Below are positions 43,826 to 55,740 of a stretch of DNA of 64,000 nt, one piece after another. A program made the position numbers and the translations under genes. Numbering within the stretch: the first letter of the stretch is position 1; each line of letters begins with the position of its first letter. Origin of the DNA: an uncultured Pelagibacteraceae bacterium (GTDB lineage Bacteria > Pseudomonadota > Alphaproteobacteria > Pelagibacterales > Pelagibacteraceae); the NCBI GenBank assembly GCA_902524595.1, contig CABZDS010000003.1:1-64000 (forward strand), given 5' to 3'. The notes below the pieces were generated by a model. That model made no database searches and was not told where the DNA came from. It saw only the letters and a program-made list of their open reading frames with translations.

Positions 43826-44335
43826 ATGATGAATAAAGAGCAAAAGAAACAATATATATCTGATATGACAAATCAGTTTGAAAAATCTGAAGCTGTAATA
43901 GTCACTCATTATCAAGGTTTAACGATGAATCAACTTGATGACTTAAGAGCTAAAATGAGAGAACATGGTATAAAATTTAAAATTACAAATAATAGAATAA
44001 CAAAATTAGCTTTAGAAAGAACAAGATGCAAAGATCTTTCAGACTTGTTTTCAGGCCCTACAGCCGTAGCTTTGTCTGAAGATGCAATTACTTCAGCAAA
44101 AATTTTATCAAATTTTTCAAAAGAAAATGAAAATTTAAAGATTCTAGGTGGAATCATGGGTTCTGAAATTTTAGACGTGGCTGGTGTCAAAAATGTAGCT
44201 ACCTTACCTTCTTTGGACGAAGCAAGGGCAAAAATAGTAGGAATATTGAGGTCTCCAGCACAAAAAATGGCAAGTATTTTACTTGCGCCAGCGTCAAAAA
44301 TCGCTATTTTAGCGCTCGAAAAATCAAAAAAATAA
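43826..44335 (+). CDS. rplJ: 50S ribosomal protein L10
   Basis: A 169-residue L10. The N-terminal rRNA-binding domain contains VTHYQGLTMNQLDDLRAKM near 27-45 and KITNNRITKLAL near 52. The C-terminal helix (KIAILALEKS) binds L7/L12 dimers. The start is either of two adjacent ATGs (43826 or 43829). It is 2 bp from rplA and 18 bp from rplL. Confidence 0.97.
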   Translation: MMNKEQKKQYISDMTNQFEKSEAVIVTHYQGLTMNQLDDLRAKMREHGIKFKITNNRITKLALERTRCKDLSDLFSGPTAVALSEDAITSAKILSNFSKENENLKILGGIMGSEILDVAGVKNVATLPSLDEARAKIVGILRSPAQKMASILLAPASKIAILALEKSKK

Positions 44336-44353
44336 CCAGGGACAAGATTTATT

Positions 44354-44722
44354 ATGGCTGACTTAAATAAAATTATAGACGACTTATCAAGTTTAACTGT
44401 TGTAGAGGCAGCTGAACTTTCAAAACAACTTGAAGAAAAATGGGGAGTGACTGCAGCAGCAGCTGTAGCAGCAGCACCAGCAGCAGGTGGAGAAGCACCT
44501 GCAGAAGAAAAAGATGAATTTACAATTATGCTTACTGCAGCTGGAGATAAAAAAATTAATGTTATAAAAGAGGTAAGATCTATTACCGCTTTAGGACTTA
44601 AAGAAGCAAAAGATTTAGTTGAAGGTGCACCGAAAGAAGTCAAAACAGGTGTTAATAAAAAAGAAGCCGAAGAGATTAAGCAAAAACTTGAAGCAGCTGG
44701 CGCAAAAGTAGAACTAAAATAA
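44354..44722 (+). CDS. rplL: 50S ribosomal protein L7/L12
   Basis: A 122-residue L7/L12 with an N-terminal dimerisation helix, an Ala-rich hinge (~residues 35-52) and the globular C-domain ([17 protein letters not shown] near 86-100) that contacts translation factors. The Ala/Pro hinge is encoded with GCA-rich codons that stand out in this AT-rich sequence. It is followed by a hairpin in the gap before rpoB. Confidence 0.99.
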   Translation: MADLNKIIDDLSSLTVVEAAELSKQLEEKWGVTAAAAVAAAPAAGGEAPAEEKDEFTIMLTAAGDKKINVIKEVRSITALGLKEAKDLVEGAPKEVKTGVNKKEAEEIKQKLEAAGAKVELK

Positions 44723-44739
44723 ATTAGATAGGATTATTC

Positions 44740-44761
44740 ACTGGTTATATTATTAATCAGT
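44740..44761 (+). promoter_or_regulatory. Hairpin in the rplL-rpoB gap
   Basis: ACTGGTTA and TAATCAGT pair over 8 bp (one G-U) with a 6-nt loop, ending ~7 nt before the rpoB ATG. In enterobacteria this gap holds an RNase III site and attenuator that set the rpoB:rplL ratio, so this stem is a candidate counterpart. It would also partly mask the region just upstream of the rpoB start. Confidence 0.4.
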
Positions 44762-44768
44762 AGTTGAG

Positions 44769-47700
44769 ATGCAATTATCTTTTACAGAAAAAAAAAATAT
44801 AAGAAAAAGTTTCGGGAAACTTAAGGAAAGCTTATCAATACCTAATCTTATTGAGGTACAAAAGAATTCTTATAAAGAACTAACAGAATTTAAGAAGGAT
44901 GTGGAGCAACATTTAGTCAAAGGTTTTGACAGAGTTTTTAAAAGTATTTTCCCAATTGAAGATTTAAATGATAAGGCAACGCTGGAATATGTTTCTTATA
45001 AACTAGAAAAACCAAAGTTTGATGTTGAAGAATGTATTGCTAGGGGTCTTACATATTCTGCAGCTTTGAAATGCACCCTTAGGTTAGTAGTTTACGAAAT
45101 TGATCAAGAGAATAATACTAAAGATGTTTTATCTGCAAAGGAACAAGAAGTATATATGGGTGAAGTTCCAATGATGACAAACAGTGGAACATTCATAACA
45201 AATGGTGTTCAAAGAGTTGTCGTTAATCAGATGCATAGAAGTCCAGGTGTATTTTTTGATCATGATAAGGGTAAATCTCATGCTAGTGGAAAGTTATTGT
45301 TTAATTGTAGAGTAATTCCCAATCGTGGTTCTTGGTTAGATTTTGAATTTGATGTTAAAGATTTATTATATTTTAGAATAGATAGGAAAAAGAAAATATT
45401 AGTATCTACTTTATTACAAGCTCTCGGTTTTAATAAAAATGATATTGTTGATGAATTTTATAGAAAAGAAACATTAATATACGATAAAAACTTAAAAAAG
45501 TGGAAAACTAAATTTGATCCAGAAAATTATAAAGCTAAAAATTTTTCAGAAGAAGTAATTGATGCAAAAAATAATAAGATTGTTGTAAAATTAGGAGAAA
45601 AAATTAATTTTTTAACAGCAAAAAAACTTTCAAATGATGGTTTAAAAGAGATATTTATTTCAAGTGAAGCTCTTTATGGTAAATTTTTACATAGAGACAT
45701 TATTGTTGGAGAAGACACTTTTAAAATCGGGACTGAATTAAATGAAACAATCTTAAGTAAAATTGTTGAATCTGATATAAAAACTATTGAAATTTCTAAA
45801 ACAAACTCAATAAATAAAGGTCCATATTTACTATTGAGTCTTTTTAATGATAAAAATGAAAATAAAAATGATGCAATTACTGAAATATATAAAGTTTTAA
45901 GACCAGGAGAACCTCCAACAATAGAAATAGCAACTCAAATATTTAACAATTTATTTTTTAGTTCTGATAGATATGACCTTTCAGATGTTGGTAGAGTAAA
46001 GATGAATTCAAGATTGGAATTAACTTGTTCTGATAAGATTACAATATTAAGAAATGATGACATATTAGCAATAATTCAGAAAATGTTAGATCTTAGAGAT
46101 GGAAAAGATGAAGTAGACGACATTGACCATCTAGGAAATAGGAGAGTAAGGTCTGTAGGAGAGCTCGTTGAAAATCAAGCACGTATCGGTGTTTATAGAA
46201 TGGAAAGAGCAATTAAAGAAAAAATGACAACTCTTGATGTAGAGTCAGTAATGCCTCAAGACTTAATTAACGCAAAACCTCTTACAATTTCTTTGAAAGA
46301 TTTTTTTGCTACCTCGCAATTGTCTCAATTTATGGATCAAACTAATCCTTTATCTGAAATAACCCATAAAAGAAGAGTGTCCGCACTAGGCCCAGGAGGT
46401 TTAACAAGAGAAAGAGCTGGGTTCGAAGTAAGAGATGTTCATCCAACTCATTACGGGAGAATTTGTCCAATCGAAACTCCTGAGGGTCCAAATATTGGTT
46501 TAATAAATAGTTTGTCTACTTATTCAAAAATAAATAAATATGGTTTCATTGAAAGTCCTTATAAAAAAGTAAAAGATGGAATAGTTCAGAGCAATATAGA
46601 GTATCTATCTGCAATGGAAGAAACTAAATTCACAATTGCGCAAGCAAATTCCTTGATTGATAAAAACGGCAAATTTACTGAAGAACTTGTCTCATGTAGG
46701 CAAAATTTAAATTTTATATTAGCCAAACCTGAAAATATTGATTATATCGACGTATCACCAAAGCAACTTGTATCAGTTGCTGCTTCACTTATACCGTTCT
46801 TAGAAAATGATGATGCTAATAGAGCATTAATGGGTTCAAACATGATGAGACAGGCAGTTCCATTATTAAAACCTGAAGCTCCACTTGTGGGAACTGGTAT
46901 CGAAAGTGATGTTGCTCTCGATTCAGGTGTAACTATTGTTGCAAGACGAGACGGAGTTGTTGATAAAATTGATGGAAAAAGAATAGTTATTAAAGCTTCT
47001 AGTGAAAAAGATTATTCTAAATCAGGTGTAGATATCTATAATTTACAAAAATTTAAAAGATCTAATCAAAATACATGTATAAATCAAAAACCATTAGTAC
47101 GAGTTGGTGATAAGGTTAAATCTGGTGATATTATAGCTGATGGTCCATCCACTAAAGTTGGAGAACTTGCTTTAGGTAAAAATGTGACCGTAGCTTTTAT
47201 GCCATGGCAAGGTTATAACTTTGAAGATTCAATATTGATCTCAGAGAGATGTGTAACTGATGATGTATTTACGTCAATTCATATCGAAGAATACGAAGTA
47301 ATGGCCAGAGATACTAAATTGGGTGAGGAAGATATTACAAGAGATATTCCAAATGTTAATGAAGAATCTTTAAAAAACTTAGACGAATCTGGAATAGTTT
47401 ATATTGGAGCGGAAGTAAAACCCGGAGATATTTTAGTAGGAAAAGTAACACCCAAAGGAGACACCGCTTCAGGTCCTGAAGAAAAATTACTAAGGTCAAT
47501 TTTTGGAGAGAAAGCTATTGATGTAACTGATACCTCATTAAAAATGCCAAGTGGTAGTGGGGGTATTGTAGTAGATGTAAGAGTATTTAATAGACATGGT
47601 ATTGATAAAGATGAAAGATCAATAACTATAGAAAGAGCTGAAATTGAAAGTGTTCAAGAAGATAAGAAAGTCGAGGAAGAAATTTTAGAAAGAAGTATTA

Positions 47701-48851
47701 AACAAAGACTTTCATCAATTTTAAATGGTATAAAAACTAATAAAAAAATAAAAGATGTGGAAGTTAATACAGCTTTATCAGAAGAAATAATAAATAATCT
47801 CCCCATTTCTGATTTATTTAAAATTACAATGGAAGACCAGGACAAACAATCTTCTTTGTCTCAGATAAAAGACCAATACAACAGTGCAAAACAAGATATT
47901 CAAGAGAGATTTGAGGATAAAGTTTTAAAAATTAGACAAGGAGATGATTTATTACCTAGTGTTATGAAAATGGTTAAAGTATTTGTTGCTATAAAGAGAA
48001 GATTGAGGCCAGGTGATAAAATGTCAGGAAGGCACGGCAACAAAGGAGTGGTTAGTAAAATAGTTCCAGTCGAAGACATGCCATACAGAGAAAATGGTAA
48101 ACCAGTGGATATAGTTCTCAACCCTTTAGGTGTTCCAAGTAGGATGAATGTTGGTCAGATATTAGAAACACATTTAGGATGGTCATGCACAGAACTTGGA
48201 GAAAAATTAAATCAATTGGTAAATGAAAACCAAAAGAAAATAGAAAAAACAGAAAAAATAAAATCATTTTTAAAAAATGTATATGGAAAAGAAATATTTG
48301 ACGAAGATATTGAGAAATTAAATCAATCAGAGTTTGAGGATTTATGTTCAAACATAAGACATGGAGTTCCAATAGCAACACCAGTATTTGATGGAGCTAA
48401 AGAAAATGATGTTACAAAAATGTTAGAATTAGCAGAGTTGCCTAATTCGGGACAAACTACTCTTTGGGATGGAAGAACAGGGGAGAAATTTGATAGACCA
48501 GTTACAGTTGGGACTATTTATATGTTAAAACTTCATCATTTAGTAGAAGATAAAATTCACGCTAGATCTACTGGACCATACAGCTTGGTAACACAACAAC
48601 CTTTAGGTGGAAAAGCTCAATTAGGTGGCCAAAGATTTGGAGAAATGGAAGTTTGGGCATTAGAAGCTTATGGAGCATCTTATACACTTCAAGAAATTTT
48701 AACTGTTAAATCTGATGATGTTGCTGGTAGAGTTAAAGTCTACGAAACTATTGTAAAAGGTGAGGAAAACTTTGAGTCCGGTATACCAGAATCATTTAAC
48801 GTTTTAGTTAAAGAAATTAAATCTCTAGCACTAAATGTTGAGTTAAATTAA
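44769..48851 (+). CDS. rpoB: RNA polymerase subunit beta
   Basis: A 1,360-residue, full-length beta subunit. The rifampicin-pocket region ([20 protein letters not shown], near residues 518-537) reads as wild type, with Ser, His and Ser equivalents intact. C-terminal motifs include [11 protein letters not shown] and a [19 protein letters not shown] segment near 1265. It forms the catalytic core with beta'. It starts 46 bp after rplL and ends 1 bp before rpoC. Confidence 0.99.
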   Translation: MQLSFTEKKNIRKSFGKLKESLSIPNLIEVQKNSYKELTEFKKDVEQHLVKGFDRVFKSIFPIEDLNDKATLEYVSYKLEKPKFDVEECIARGLTYSAALKCTLRLVVYEIDQENNTKDVLSAKEQEVYMGEVPMMTNSGTFITNGVQRVVVNQMHRSPGVFFDHDKGKSHASGKLLFNCRVIPNRGSWLDFEFDVKDLLYFRIDRKKKILVSTLLQALGFNKNDIVDEFYRKETLIYDKNLKKWKTKFDPENYKAKNFSEEVIDAKNNKIVVKLGEKINFLTAKKLSNDGLKEIFISSEALYGKFLHRDIIVGEDTFKIGTELNETILSKIVESDIKTIEISKTNSINKGPYLLLSLFNDKNENKNDAITEIYKVLRPGEPPTIEIATQIFNNLFFSSDRYDLSDVGRVKMNSRLELTCSDKITILRNDDILAIIQKMLDLRDGKDEVDDIDHLGNRRVRSVGELVENQARIGVYRMERAIKEKMTTLDVESVMPQDLINAKPLTISLKDFFATSQLSQFMDQTNPLSEITHKRRVSALGPGGLTRERAGFEVRDVHPTHYGRICPIETPEGPNIGLINSLSTYSKINKYGFIESPYKKVKDGIVQSNIEYLSAMEETKFTIAQANSLIDKNGKFTEELVSCRQNLNFILAKPENIDYIDVSPKQLVSVAASLIPFLENDDANRALMGSNMMRQAVPLLKPEAPLVGTGIESDVALDSGVTIVARRDGVVDKIDGKRIVIKASSEKDYSKSGVDIYNLQKFKRSNQNTCINQKPLVRVGDKVKSGDIIADGPSTKVGELALGKNVTVAFMPWQGYNFEDSILISERCVTDDVFTSIHIEEYEVMARDTKLGEEDITRDIPNVNEESLKNLDESGIVYIGAEVKPGDILVGKVTPKGDTASGPEEKLLRSIFGEKAIDVTDTSLKMPSGSGGIVVDVRVFNRHGIDKDERSITIERAEIESVQEDKKVEEEILERSIKQRLSSILNGIKTNKKIKDVEVNTALSEEIINNLPISDLFKITMEDQDKQSSLSQIKDQYNSAKQDIQERFEDKVLKIRQGDDLLPSVMKMVKVFVAIKRRLRPGDKMSGRHGNKGVVSKIVPVEDMPYRENGKPVDIVLNPLGVPSRMNVGQILETHLGWSCTELGEKLNQLVNENQKKIEKTEKIKSFLKNVYGKEIFDEDIEKLNQSEFEDLCSNIRHGVPIATPVFDGAKENDVTKMLELAELPNSGQTTLWDGRTGEKFDRPVTVGTIYMLKLHHLVEDKIHARSTGPYSLVTQQPLGGKAQLGGQRFGEMEVWALEAYGASYTLQEILTVKSDDVAGRVKVYETIVKGEENFESGIPESFNVLVKEIKSLALNVELN

Positions 48852-48852
48852 T

Positions 48853-51800
48853 ATGAGCAAAGAATTAACAGATCTATTTAAATCATCAGAAATTTCAGAA
48901 GCGCAAAATTTTAATAGCATTAAAATAACTCTTGCTAGTCCAGAAAAAATTAAATCTTGGACTTATGGTGAAATAAAAAAACCTGAAACAATAAATTATA
49001 GAACCTTTAGACCAGAAAAAGATGGATTATTTTGTGCAAGAATATTTGGACCTATAAAGGATTATGAGTGTCTATGTGGTAAGTATAAGAGAATGAAGTT
49101 CAGAGGAATTATATGTGAAAAATGTGGTGTAGAAGTAACAAAATCAAACGTAAGACGTGAAAGAATGGGTCACATTAATTTAGCAACACCTGTCGCTCAT
49201 ATATGGTTTTTAAAATCGTTACCGAGTAGAATATCTCTTGCAATAGATATGAAGTTAAAAGAGGTTGAAAGAGTACTTTACTTTGAAAACTTTATAGTTA
49301 TTGAGCCAGGCTTAACTGGACTTAAGAAGAATCAGCTTTTAGGTGAAGAGGAACTTATAAAATACCAAGATGAATACGGTGAAGAATCGTTTACTGCAGG
49401 TATAGGAGCGGAGGCAATTTTAGAAATACTTAAGTCGATTGATTTAGAACAGGAAAAAGAAGTTTTAATTAAATCAATTAAAGAGACTAAATCAAAAGTT
49501 TCGGAAGAAAGATCAATTAAAAGATTAAAATTAATAGAGTCTTTTATAGAAACTGGAAACAAACCTGAATGGATGATTTTAACAACAATACCCGTGATAC
49601 CGCCAGAACTAAGGCCATTAGTTCCATTGGATGGAGGTAGATTTGCTACATCTGATTTAAATGATTTATACAGAAGAGTAATAAATAGGAATAATCGTTT
49701 GAAAAGATTAATGGATCTAAAAGCTCCTGATATAATTGTAAGAAATGAAAAGCGAATGCTTCAAGAGTCTGTAGATGCATTATTTGACAATGGTAGAAGA
49801 GGGAGAGTAATCACAGGTACAGGAAAAAGACCTCTTAAATCTTTAGCTGAAATGTTAAAAGGTAAGCAAGGTAGATTTAGACAAAACCTATTAGGTAAAA
49901 GAGTAGATTATTCAGGAAGATCTGTGATTGTAGTTGGACCAGATTTAAAATTACATGAATGCGGTCTACCAAAAAAAATGGCTCTAGAATTGTTTAAACC
50001 GTTTTTGTATGCAAGATTAAATAAACTTGGATTAGCATCTACAATAAAACAAGCCAAGAAACTTGTTGAAAGAGAAAGAAATGAAGTCTGGGATGCTTTG
50101 GAATTAATTGTTAGAGAGCATCCTGTTATATTAAATAGAGCTCCAACATTACATAGACTAGGCGTTCAAGCATTTGAGCCAAAATTAATTGAAGGTAACG
50201 CAATTGAACTGCATCCATTAACTTGTGCAGCATTTAATGCAGATTTTGATGGAGATCAAATGGCAGTTCACGTACCATTAAGTTTAGAGGCACAATTAGA
50301 AGCAAGAGTATTAATGATGTCTACAAACAATATTTTAAGCCCATCAAATGGCAAACCTATTATTGTTCCAAGTCAGGACATGATTTTAGGTATATATTAT
50401 CTTTCTCAACCTCCATATCAAACAGATAGAGTAGAAGGATATTTTGTAAATACCTCAGAGATAGAACATGCTCTAGAAATTGGTCAAATTAAAGTTCATT
50501 CAAGAATTGTTTCAAGATTTGCTACAATTGATGAAAAAGGCAATTCCAAATATGAAAAACATATTAGTACAGCTGGAAGATTTTTATTAGCAAACTTAAT
50601 TCCAAAAAATATAAATAATAAATTTGCTTTAGTTGACAGATTATTGCCAAAGAAAATAGTTTCTGAAGTTATTGATCATGTTTTCCGATTTTCTGGACAG
50701 AAAAGTACAGTAATATTTTGTGACAAATTAAAGGACCTGGGATTTAAACACGCTTTTAAAGCAGGAATATCATTTGGTAAAGACGATTTAGTAATACCAG
50801 ATAACAAACAACAATTAATTGATGAAACTAAAAAACTTATTTCTGATTATGAAAATCAATATGCAGAAGGATTAATAACTAGAGGTGAAAAATACAATAA
50901 AGTTATTGATGCGTGGTCGAAATGCACAGATAAAGTAGCTTCAGAAATGATGAAAAGAATTTCTGCAACAGAAATGACTGAAGATGGTCTAAAAATTAAT
51001 TCTGTATTTATGATGGCAGATAGTGGAGCTAGAGGTTCAGCAGCTCAAATGAAACAGTTAGCTGGTATGAGAGGTTTAATTGCAAAACCATCTGGAGAAA
51101 TAATAGAATCTCCAATTACATCAAACTTTAAAGAAGGGTTAACTGCATTAGAATATTTTAACTCAACACATGGTGCTCGAAAAGGACTAGCTGATACTGC
51201 ATTAAAGACTGCAAGTTCTGGATACTTAACAAGGAGACTTTGTGATGTTGCTCAAGATTTAACAATTACTCAAGTTAAATGTGATAACCCAAGTTTCATA
51301 AAACTTACAGAGGTCTTAGAAGGTGGAAATATAATGGTTAGCTTATCTGAAAGAGCTCTTGGAAGAGTAACAGCAAAAGATGTAAAAAATCCGTTAACAG
51401 GTGAAGTTTTAATAAAGAAGAATAGCATGATCGATGAGGCTGCATGTGAAAAAATTGACTCTGCAGGTGTAAAAAACTTGAATGTTTATTCGGTAATGAC
51501 ATGTAGTTTGAAAGAAGGTGTATGTGCAACTTGTTATGGAAGAGATTTATCAAGAGGTAAAATGGTACATGTTGGTGAAGCAATTGGAATGATATCAGCT
51601 CAATCTATTGGCGAGCCAGGAACTCAGCTTACAATGAGAACTTTTCACGTTGGAGGAACTGCATCAGTGAAACAAGACTCTCAAATAGTATCTAACAATA
51701 ATGGTATATTAAAGATTGTTAACACAAATCTATTAGTAGACTCAAAAAAGAATTTAATTGTAATGGGAAGAAATACAGAATTATCTATAGAAGATGATAA

Positions 51801-53016
51801 TGGATTACAAGTAGCTGCTTATAAGGTTCCATATGGATCAAAACTTTTCTTTGAGAATGGAGATAAAGTTAAAAAAGGATCAAAAATATGTGAATGGGAT
51901 CCATATACAACGCCTGTTATTGCTGAAAAAGATGGAATAGCAAATTATGTAGATTTAATAGATGGTGTATCAATTGCGGAAACAACTGATGATGCAACTG
52001 GAATTTCTACAAAAGCTGTAGTTGATTGGAAAACACAATCTAAGAATACTGATTTAAAACCAAGAATTACATTAAGAGATGCAAAAGGAAATGTAGTTAA
52101 AAAAGCTGATGACAATGAAGCAAGATACTACTTAGTACCAGACTCAATTTTATCTGTTAAAGATGGTCAAAAAATTTCAGCTGGTGATGTAATAGCCAGA
52201 TTACCTAAAGAGACAACGAAGACTAAAGATATTACAGGAGGTCTCCCAAGAGTTGCTGAATTATTTGAAGCAAGAAAAGCAAAAGATAGTGCAATTATTG
52301 CAGAAAATGATGGTAAAGTAATATTTGGCAAAGAGGTAAGAGGTAAACAGAGAGTAACAATTGAATCCGAAAATGGTGATACTTCAAGTTACTTAATTCC
52401 AAAAGGAAAACATATTAATTTTAATCAAGGGGAAAAAATTAAAAAAGGTGAGTACCTGTTAGATGGTCAACCATTACCACATGATATTCTTAGAATATTA
52501 GGTATTGAAGAATTAACTGAATATTTCGTTAATCAGGTACAAGATGTTTACAGATTACAAGGTGTAATCATAAATGATAAGCACATAGAAGTTATCCTTA
52601 GACAAATGCTGAAAAAAGTTGAAGTTAAAACCCAAGGTGACAGCTCATTACTTCCTGGAGAAATTATTGATAGAATAAGATTTGAAAATATGAATGAGCA
52701 ACTTGTTAAAGATGGTAAAAATCCTGCTATTGGAGAGAGGGTTTTAATGGGAATAACTAAAGCTTCCCTTCAAACAGAGTCATTCATTTCAGCTGCTTCT
52801 TTCCAAGAAACTACAAGAGTTCTAACAGACGCTGCTATTAAAGGTAAGGTAGATAAGTTATCAGGATTAAAAGAAAATGTTATTGTTGGTAGATTAGTTC
52901 CTGCTGGAACTGGATCTGTTAAAAATTTGTGGAACAAAAAAGCTCGTTTAGATGATGAAAAATTCATTGCTGAAAATGAAAAGATAGAGCAAGCAGAAAA
53001 CCCTGTAAATCAATAA
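48853..53016 (+). CDS. rpoC: RNA polymerase subunit beta'
   Basis: A 1,387-residue beta' subunit. The N-terminal zinc site uses C73, C75, C88 and C91. The absolutely conserved Mg-binding motif NADFDGDQ is at 462-469. The second zinc site (Cys residues near 815-900, including [11 protein letters not shown]) and the bridge/trigger region near 925-940 ([18 protein letters not shown]) are intact. It follows rpoB with a 1-bp gap. No clear intrinsic terminator follows. Confidence 0.99.
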   Translation: MSKELTDLFKSSEISEAQNFNSIKITLASPEKIKSWTYGEIKKPETINYRTFRPEKDGLFCARIFGPIKDYECLCGKYKRMKFRGIICEKCGVEVTKSNVRRERMGHINLATPVAHIWFLKSLPSRISLAIDMKLKEVERVLYFENFIVIEPGLTGLKKNQLLGEEELIKYQDEYGEESFTAGIGAEAILEILKSIDLEQEKEVLIKSIKETKSKVSEERSIKRLKLIESFIETGNKPEWMILTTIPVIPPELRPLVPLDGGRFATSDLNDLYRRVINRNNRLKRLMDLKAPDIIVRNEKRMLQESVDALFDNGRRGRVITGTGKRPLKSLAEMLKGKQGRFRQNLLGKRVDYSGRSVIVVGPDLKLHECGLPKKMALELFKPFLYARLNKLGLASTIKQAKKLVERERNEVWDALELIVREHPVILNRAPTLHRLGVQAFEPKLIEGNAIELHPLTCAAFNADFDGDQMAVHVPLSLEAQLEARVLMMSTNNILSPSNGKPIIVPSQDMILGIYYLSQPPYQTDRVEGYFVNTSEIEHALEIGQIKVHSRIVSRFATIDEKGNSKYEKHISTAGRFLLANLIPKNINNKFALVDRLLPKKIVSEVIDHVFRFSGQKSTVIFCDKLKDLGFKHAFKAGISFGKDDLVIPDNKQQLIDETKKLISDYENQYAEGLITRGEKYNKVIDAWSKCTDKVASEMMKRISATEMTEDGLKINSVFMMADSGARGSAAQMKQLAGMRGLIAKPSGEIIESPITSNFKEGLTALEYFNSTHGARKGLADTALKTASSGYLTRRLCDVAQDLTITQVKCDNPSFIKLTEVLEGGNIMVSLSERALGRVTAKDVKNPLTGEVLIKKNSMIDEAACEKIDSAGVKNLNVYSVMTCSLKEGVCATCYGRDLSRGKMVHVGEAIGMISAQSIGEPGTQLTMRTFHVGGTASVKQDSQIVSNNNGILKIVNTNLLVDSKKNLIVMGRNTELSIEDDNGLQVAAYKVPYGSKLFFENGDKVKKGSKICEWDPYTTPVIAEKDGIANYVDLIDGVSIAETTDDATGISTKAVVDWKTQSKNTDLKPRITLRDAKGNVVKKADDNEARYYLVPDSILSVKDGQKISAGDVIARLPKETTKTKDITGGLPRVAELFEARKAKDSAIIAENDGKVIFGKEVRGKQRVTIESENGDTSSYLIPKGKHINFNQGEKIKKGEYLLDGQPLPHDILRILGIEELTEYFVNQVQDVYRLQGVIINDKHIEVILRQMLKKVEVKTQGDSSLLPGEIIDRIRFENMNEQLVKDGKNPAIGERVLMGITKASLQTESFISAASFQETTRVLTDAAIKGKVDKLSGLKENVIVGRLVPAGTGSVKNLWNKKARLDDEKFIAENEKIEQAENPVNQ

Positions 53017-53045
53017 AAAAACGTCATTTTTCCTTGTCTTTTAAT

Positions 53046-53127
53046 TTGACAAATGGAATTTCTATAGTAATTTGTGCGTGTTTTTGGTTGGAATGTAGTG
53101 TCTTGTTCACTAAACGCTGCCACAAAT
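53046..53127 (+). promoter_or_regulatory. Putative rpsL promoter and structured leader
   Basis: TTGACA (53046-53051), 16 bp, then TAATTT (53068-53073) is a plausible promoter. The leader can fold: ATTTGTG (53070-53076) with CACAAAT (53121-53127), CGT (53077-53079) with ACG (53114-53116), and TAGTG (53096-53100) with CACTA (53108-53112). The outer stem overlaps the -10 box, so it would form only in read-through RNA from rpoC. It may be an autoregulatory leader of the S12/S7 operon. Confidence 0.4.
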
Positions 53128-53173
53128 AACATGACAGTTATTTCCTCTAAATTCAAACTAATATAAAAATTTT

Positions 53174-53545
53174 ATGCCAACAATTAACCAATTGTTAAGA
53201 AAAGGAAGAGATAAACAAATTTCCAGGAACAAAGTTCCTGCACTTCAAAAACAACCTCTGAAAAGAGGTGTTTGTGTTAAAGTTTATACAACGACTCCAA
53301 AAAAACCAAATTCTGCATTAAGGAAAGTAGCAAGAGTTAGATTATCAAATGGTTTTGAAGTTACAGCTTATATACCTGGAGAAGGCCATAATTTACAAGA
53401 GCATTCTGTAGTACTGATAAGAGGTGGACGTGTTAAAGATTTGCCTGGTGTTAGATATCATATTCTTCGCGGCAACTTAGATACCCAAGGTGTTGCAAAT
53501 AGAAAACAAAGACGTTCTCTATACGGAACAAAAAAAGGTAAATAA
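53174..53545 (+). CDS. rpsL: 30S ribosomal protein S12
   Basis: A 123-residue S12 with the decoding-site segment [18 protein letters not shown] (near residues 39-57) and the [13 protein letters not shown] and [12 protein letters not shown] loops. The Lys residues linked to streptomycin response are the common wild-type ones. It is followed 2 bp later by rpsG, as in the universal str operon. The 157-bp gap before it holds the promoter/leader described separately. Confidence 0.99.
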   Translation: MPTINQLLRKGRDKQISRNKVPALQKQPLKRGVCVKVYTTTPKKPNSALRKVARVRLSNGFEVTAYIPGEGHNLQEHSVVLIRGGRVKDLPGVRYHILRGNLDTQGVANRKQRRSLYGTKKGK

Positions 53546-53547
53546 AG

Positions 53548-53733
53548 ATGTCTAGAAAAAGAAAAGCTCCAAAAAAAATTCCTATTGTTGATCCTAAATA
53601 CAAATCTGTAATAATACCAAAATTAATAAATTCAATAATGTTAGATGGTAAAAAAACTATTGCTGAAAAAATAGTTTATGATGCTATTGACAAGATAAAA
53701 TCAAAATCTAAAGATGAACCTCTTCCAGTTTTA
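53548..53733 (+). pseudogene. rpsG: rpsG (30S ribosomal protein S7), 5' part only, cut at a junction
   Basis: The first ~62 codons read as S7 (SRKRKAPKKI, KFINS-type [31 protein letters not shown]). After about position 53733 the frame continues 24 codons into sequence that is the antisense of gatB and then stops at 53808. Normal S7 has ~156 residues, so about 60% of the protein is missing, as are the expected fusA and second tuf of the str operon. S7 is essential, so an intact copy must exist in the cell, or this join is not real. Confidence 0.93.
53724..53733. other. rpsG / gatB inverted junction (rearrangement or chimera breakpoint)
   Basis: Left of here the plus strand reads as rpsG; right of here the minus strand reads as gatB. 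Both reading frames look authentic across roughly 53724-53733, which suggests ~10 nt or less of shared sequence at the join. The two genes meet 3'-cut to 3'-cut, i.e. one side is inverted. Confidence 0.85.
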
Positions 53734-53951
53734 ATTGCTTGTTCAATACAAAATTCATTTATAACTGGTAACATTCCTGGAAATGCTGCATCTACGAGAC
53801 TAACTTGAGTGTTAGGTTCTGCACCAAATTTTGTTGATGATTGTGAGAAAAGTTTAGACTCTGAAGTAACTTGAGCGTGCACTTCTAAACCAATTATCAC
53901 TTCATATTGTTTATTTTCTCTATCAATAAGATATTCACTATTTTTACTCAC
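53724..53951 (-). pseudogene. gatB: gatB (Asp/Glu-tRNA amidotransferase subunit B), 5' part only, cut at a junction
   Basis: From a GTG start at 53951 (8-bp overlap with the gatA stop), 76 codons match Gat[21 protein letters not shown] near residues 16-35 and [19 protein letters not shown] near 44-62, then [10 protein letters not shown] (67-76). After that the frame runs into antisense rpsG. Normal GatB has ~480 residues. The catalytic kinase domain would be mostly lost. GatCAB is needed to make Gln-tRNA and/or Asn-tRNA in organisms lacking those synthetases, so a complete copy is expected elsewhere. Confidence 0.92.
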
Positions 53952-55404
53952 TTAACCACCAGTCTGAAATATCATTTTTAAAATTAATTTTATCTTCTAA
54001 TGCATAAGAAATATTAAGTATATTTTGCTCATCAAAAGGTTTTCCAATTACTTGAAGACCTAAAGGATAATTATTTTTATCTTTACCGGCTGGTATAGAA
54101 ATACCTGGTAATCCTGCTAGATTTATTGGAACTGTAAATATATCATTTAAATACATTGATACTGGATCATTTGTTTTTTCAGCAATTTTAAAGGCTGAGC
54201 TTGGAGTAGATGGAGTTAAAATTGCATCAACTTTAGAAAAGGCATCATCAAAATCTTTTTTTATTAATTGTCTTACTTTCTGCGCTTTTAGATAATAGGC
54301 ATCATAGTATCCAGAAGATAAAACGTAAGTTCCAATCATAATTCTTCTTTTAACTTCATCACCAAAACCTTCAGATCTAGTTTTTTCGTACATTTCTATT
54401 AAATTTTGACCAGGAGATCTAAAACCATATTTAACACCATCGTATCTAGCTAGATTTGAAGATGCTTCAGCTGGTGCAACAATATAATAAGTTGGTAATG
54501 CGTAATTAGTATGTGGAAGCGAAATATCGATAATTTCTGCTCCACAATCTTTTGCATATGAGATACCATTTTTCCATAGCTGTTCAATTTCGTCAGGCAT
54601 ATTATCAACTCTATATTCTTTAGGAATACCAATTTTCTTTCCTTTAATATCTTTTGATAATTCTTTTGAATAATAATTTCTTTTGTAATCAATTGAAGTT
54701 GAATCTTTTTGATCAAATGAAGAAATCACCTCTAAAAGCATAGAACAGTCTCTTACATTTTTCGTCATAGGTCCTGCTTGGTCTAAAGATGAAGCGAATG
54801 CTACAATTCCATAACGAGAACAACTTCCATATGTAGGTTTAAGTCCAACAGTTCCTGTAAATGATGCTGGTTGACGAATAGATCCACCTGTATCTGTTCC
54901 AATAGTAACTGGAGTTAAATTTGAAGCAACAGCTGCAGAAGAACCTCCTGAAGATCCACCAGGGACTAAATTTTCTCCTACCGGATTTTGAACATTTCCA
55001 AAAAAACTTGTTTCATTTGAAGAGCCCATAGCAAATTCATCGCAATTAAGTTTACCAAGAAGTATTGCTCCTTGACTCCACAAATTTTGGGTAACTGTAG
55101 ACTCATATGTGGGAAAGAAATTATTTAATATTTTGCTACCTGCTGTTGTTCTAACTCCATTTGTACAGAATAAATCTTTAACAGCAATAGGAATACCCGG
55201 TAGTTTTAAATCTAAATTAGGATTAGAATCAAATTTCTTTGACTGATCTATTGCTTTTTCAAAATTATCCGTAACATAAACATTTAATTTTTTTGATTTT
55301 TCAGCACGGTTTATAAATGCTTTTGTAATTTCCTCTGAAGATAGTTTTTGTTTTTTTATATTCGATGTTAATTCAAATAAACTTTGACTTGTTATATCTG
55401 ACAT
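53944..55404 (-). CDS. gatA: Asp/Glu-tRNA amidotransferase subunit A
   Basis: A 486-residue amidase-signature enzyme. The catalytic Lys is in PIAVKDLF near 70, and the Ser cluster in [14 protein letters not shown] (~147-160) and [11 protein letters not shown] (~169-179) completes the Ser-cisSer-Lys triad. GatA releases ammonia from glutamine and passes it to GatB. It is coupled to gatC upstream (TAATG) and overlaps the gatB start by 8 bp. It is complete and undisturbed by the nearby junction. Confidence 0.97.
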   Translation of the reverse strand: MSDITSQSLFELTSNIKKQKLSSEEITKAFINRAEKSKKLNVYVTDNFEKAIDQSKKFDSNPNLDLKLPGIPIAVKDLFCTNGVRTTAGSKILNNFFPTYESTVTQNLWSQGAILLGKLNCDEFAMGSSNETSFFGNVQNPVGENLVPGGSSGGSSAAVASNLTPVTIGTDTGGSIRQPASFTGTVGLKPTYGSCSRYGIVAFASSLDQAGPMTKNVRDCSMLLEVISSFDQKDSTSIDYKRNYYSKELSKDIKGKKIGIPKEYRVDNMPDEIEQLWKNGISYAKDCGAEIIDISLPHTNYALPTYYIVAPAEASSNLARYDGVKYGFRSPGQNLIEMYEKTRSEGFGDEVKRRIMIGTYVLSSGYYDAYYLKAQKVRQLIKKDFDDAFSKVDAILTPSTPSSAFKIAEKTNDPVSMYLNDIFTVPINLAGLPGISIPAGKDKNNYPLGLQVIGKPFDEQNILNISYALEDKINFKNDISDWWLSE

Positions 55405-55691
55405 TATTCAACAACCTTTGGTACAACAAAAAAATCTTTATTTTCTTGAGGTGAGTTTTTTAAAATTTTTTCTCTAATATTTTTTGATTTAATTTCATCT
55501 TTTCTAAATCTAAGGGTGGTCTCAGCAATTGATGTTAAAGCTTGAACATTATCAGTATTTAATTCATTTAATTTTTCTATAAATTCAAATATATTATTTA
55601 AGTCGCCCTTTAATTTGTTGGCTTTTTCATCATCAATAGAAATTCTTGCTAATTTCGAAATGTGCTTTACTGTTTTAAGATCTATACTCAT
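55404..55691 (-). CDS. gatC: Asp/Glu-tRNA amidotransferase subunit C
   Basis: A 95-residue GatC starting at the ATG 55691. The in-frame extension to 55748 is not family-like. The segments VKHISKLARISIDDEKANKL (residues 7-26) and FIEKLNELNTDNVQ are typical. GatC stabilises the GatA-GatB complex. The short gap to divergent ruvX (~50 bp) should hold promoters for both directions. Confidence 0.93.
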   Translation of the reverse strand: MSIDLKTVKHISKLARISIDDEKANKLKGDLNNIFEFIEKLNELNTDNVQALTSIAETTLRFRKDEIKSKNIREKILKNSPQENKDFFVVPKVVE

Positions 55692-55740
55692 ATGGTAAAA
55701 ATATTGCCGCAAACTATCACTTAAGTAAATAATATACAAT

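Noticed and set aside
43930-44643. Long reverse-strand open frame opposite rplJ/rplL
   Set aside because: It is a shadow of the rplJ-rplL codons, rich in Ser/Ala runs from the reverse of GCA-rich hinge codons. It has no family resemblance.
53548-53808. An apparent 86-codon protein starting as ribosomal protein S7
   Set aside because: The last ~24 codons are antisense gatB. The open frame is an accident of the junction and not a gene variant.
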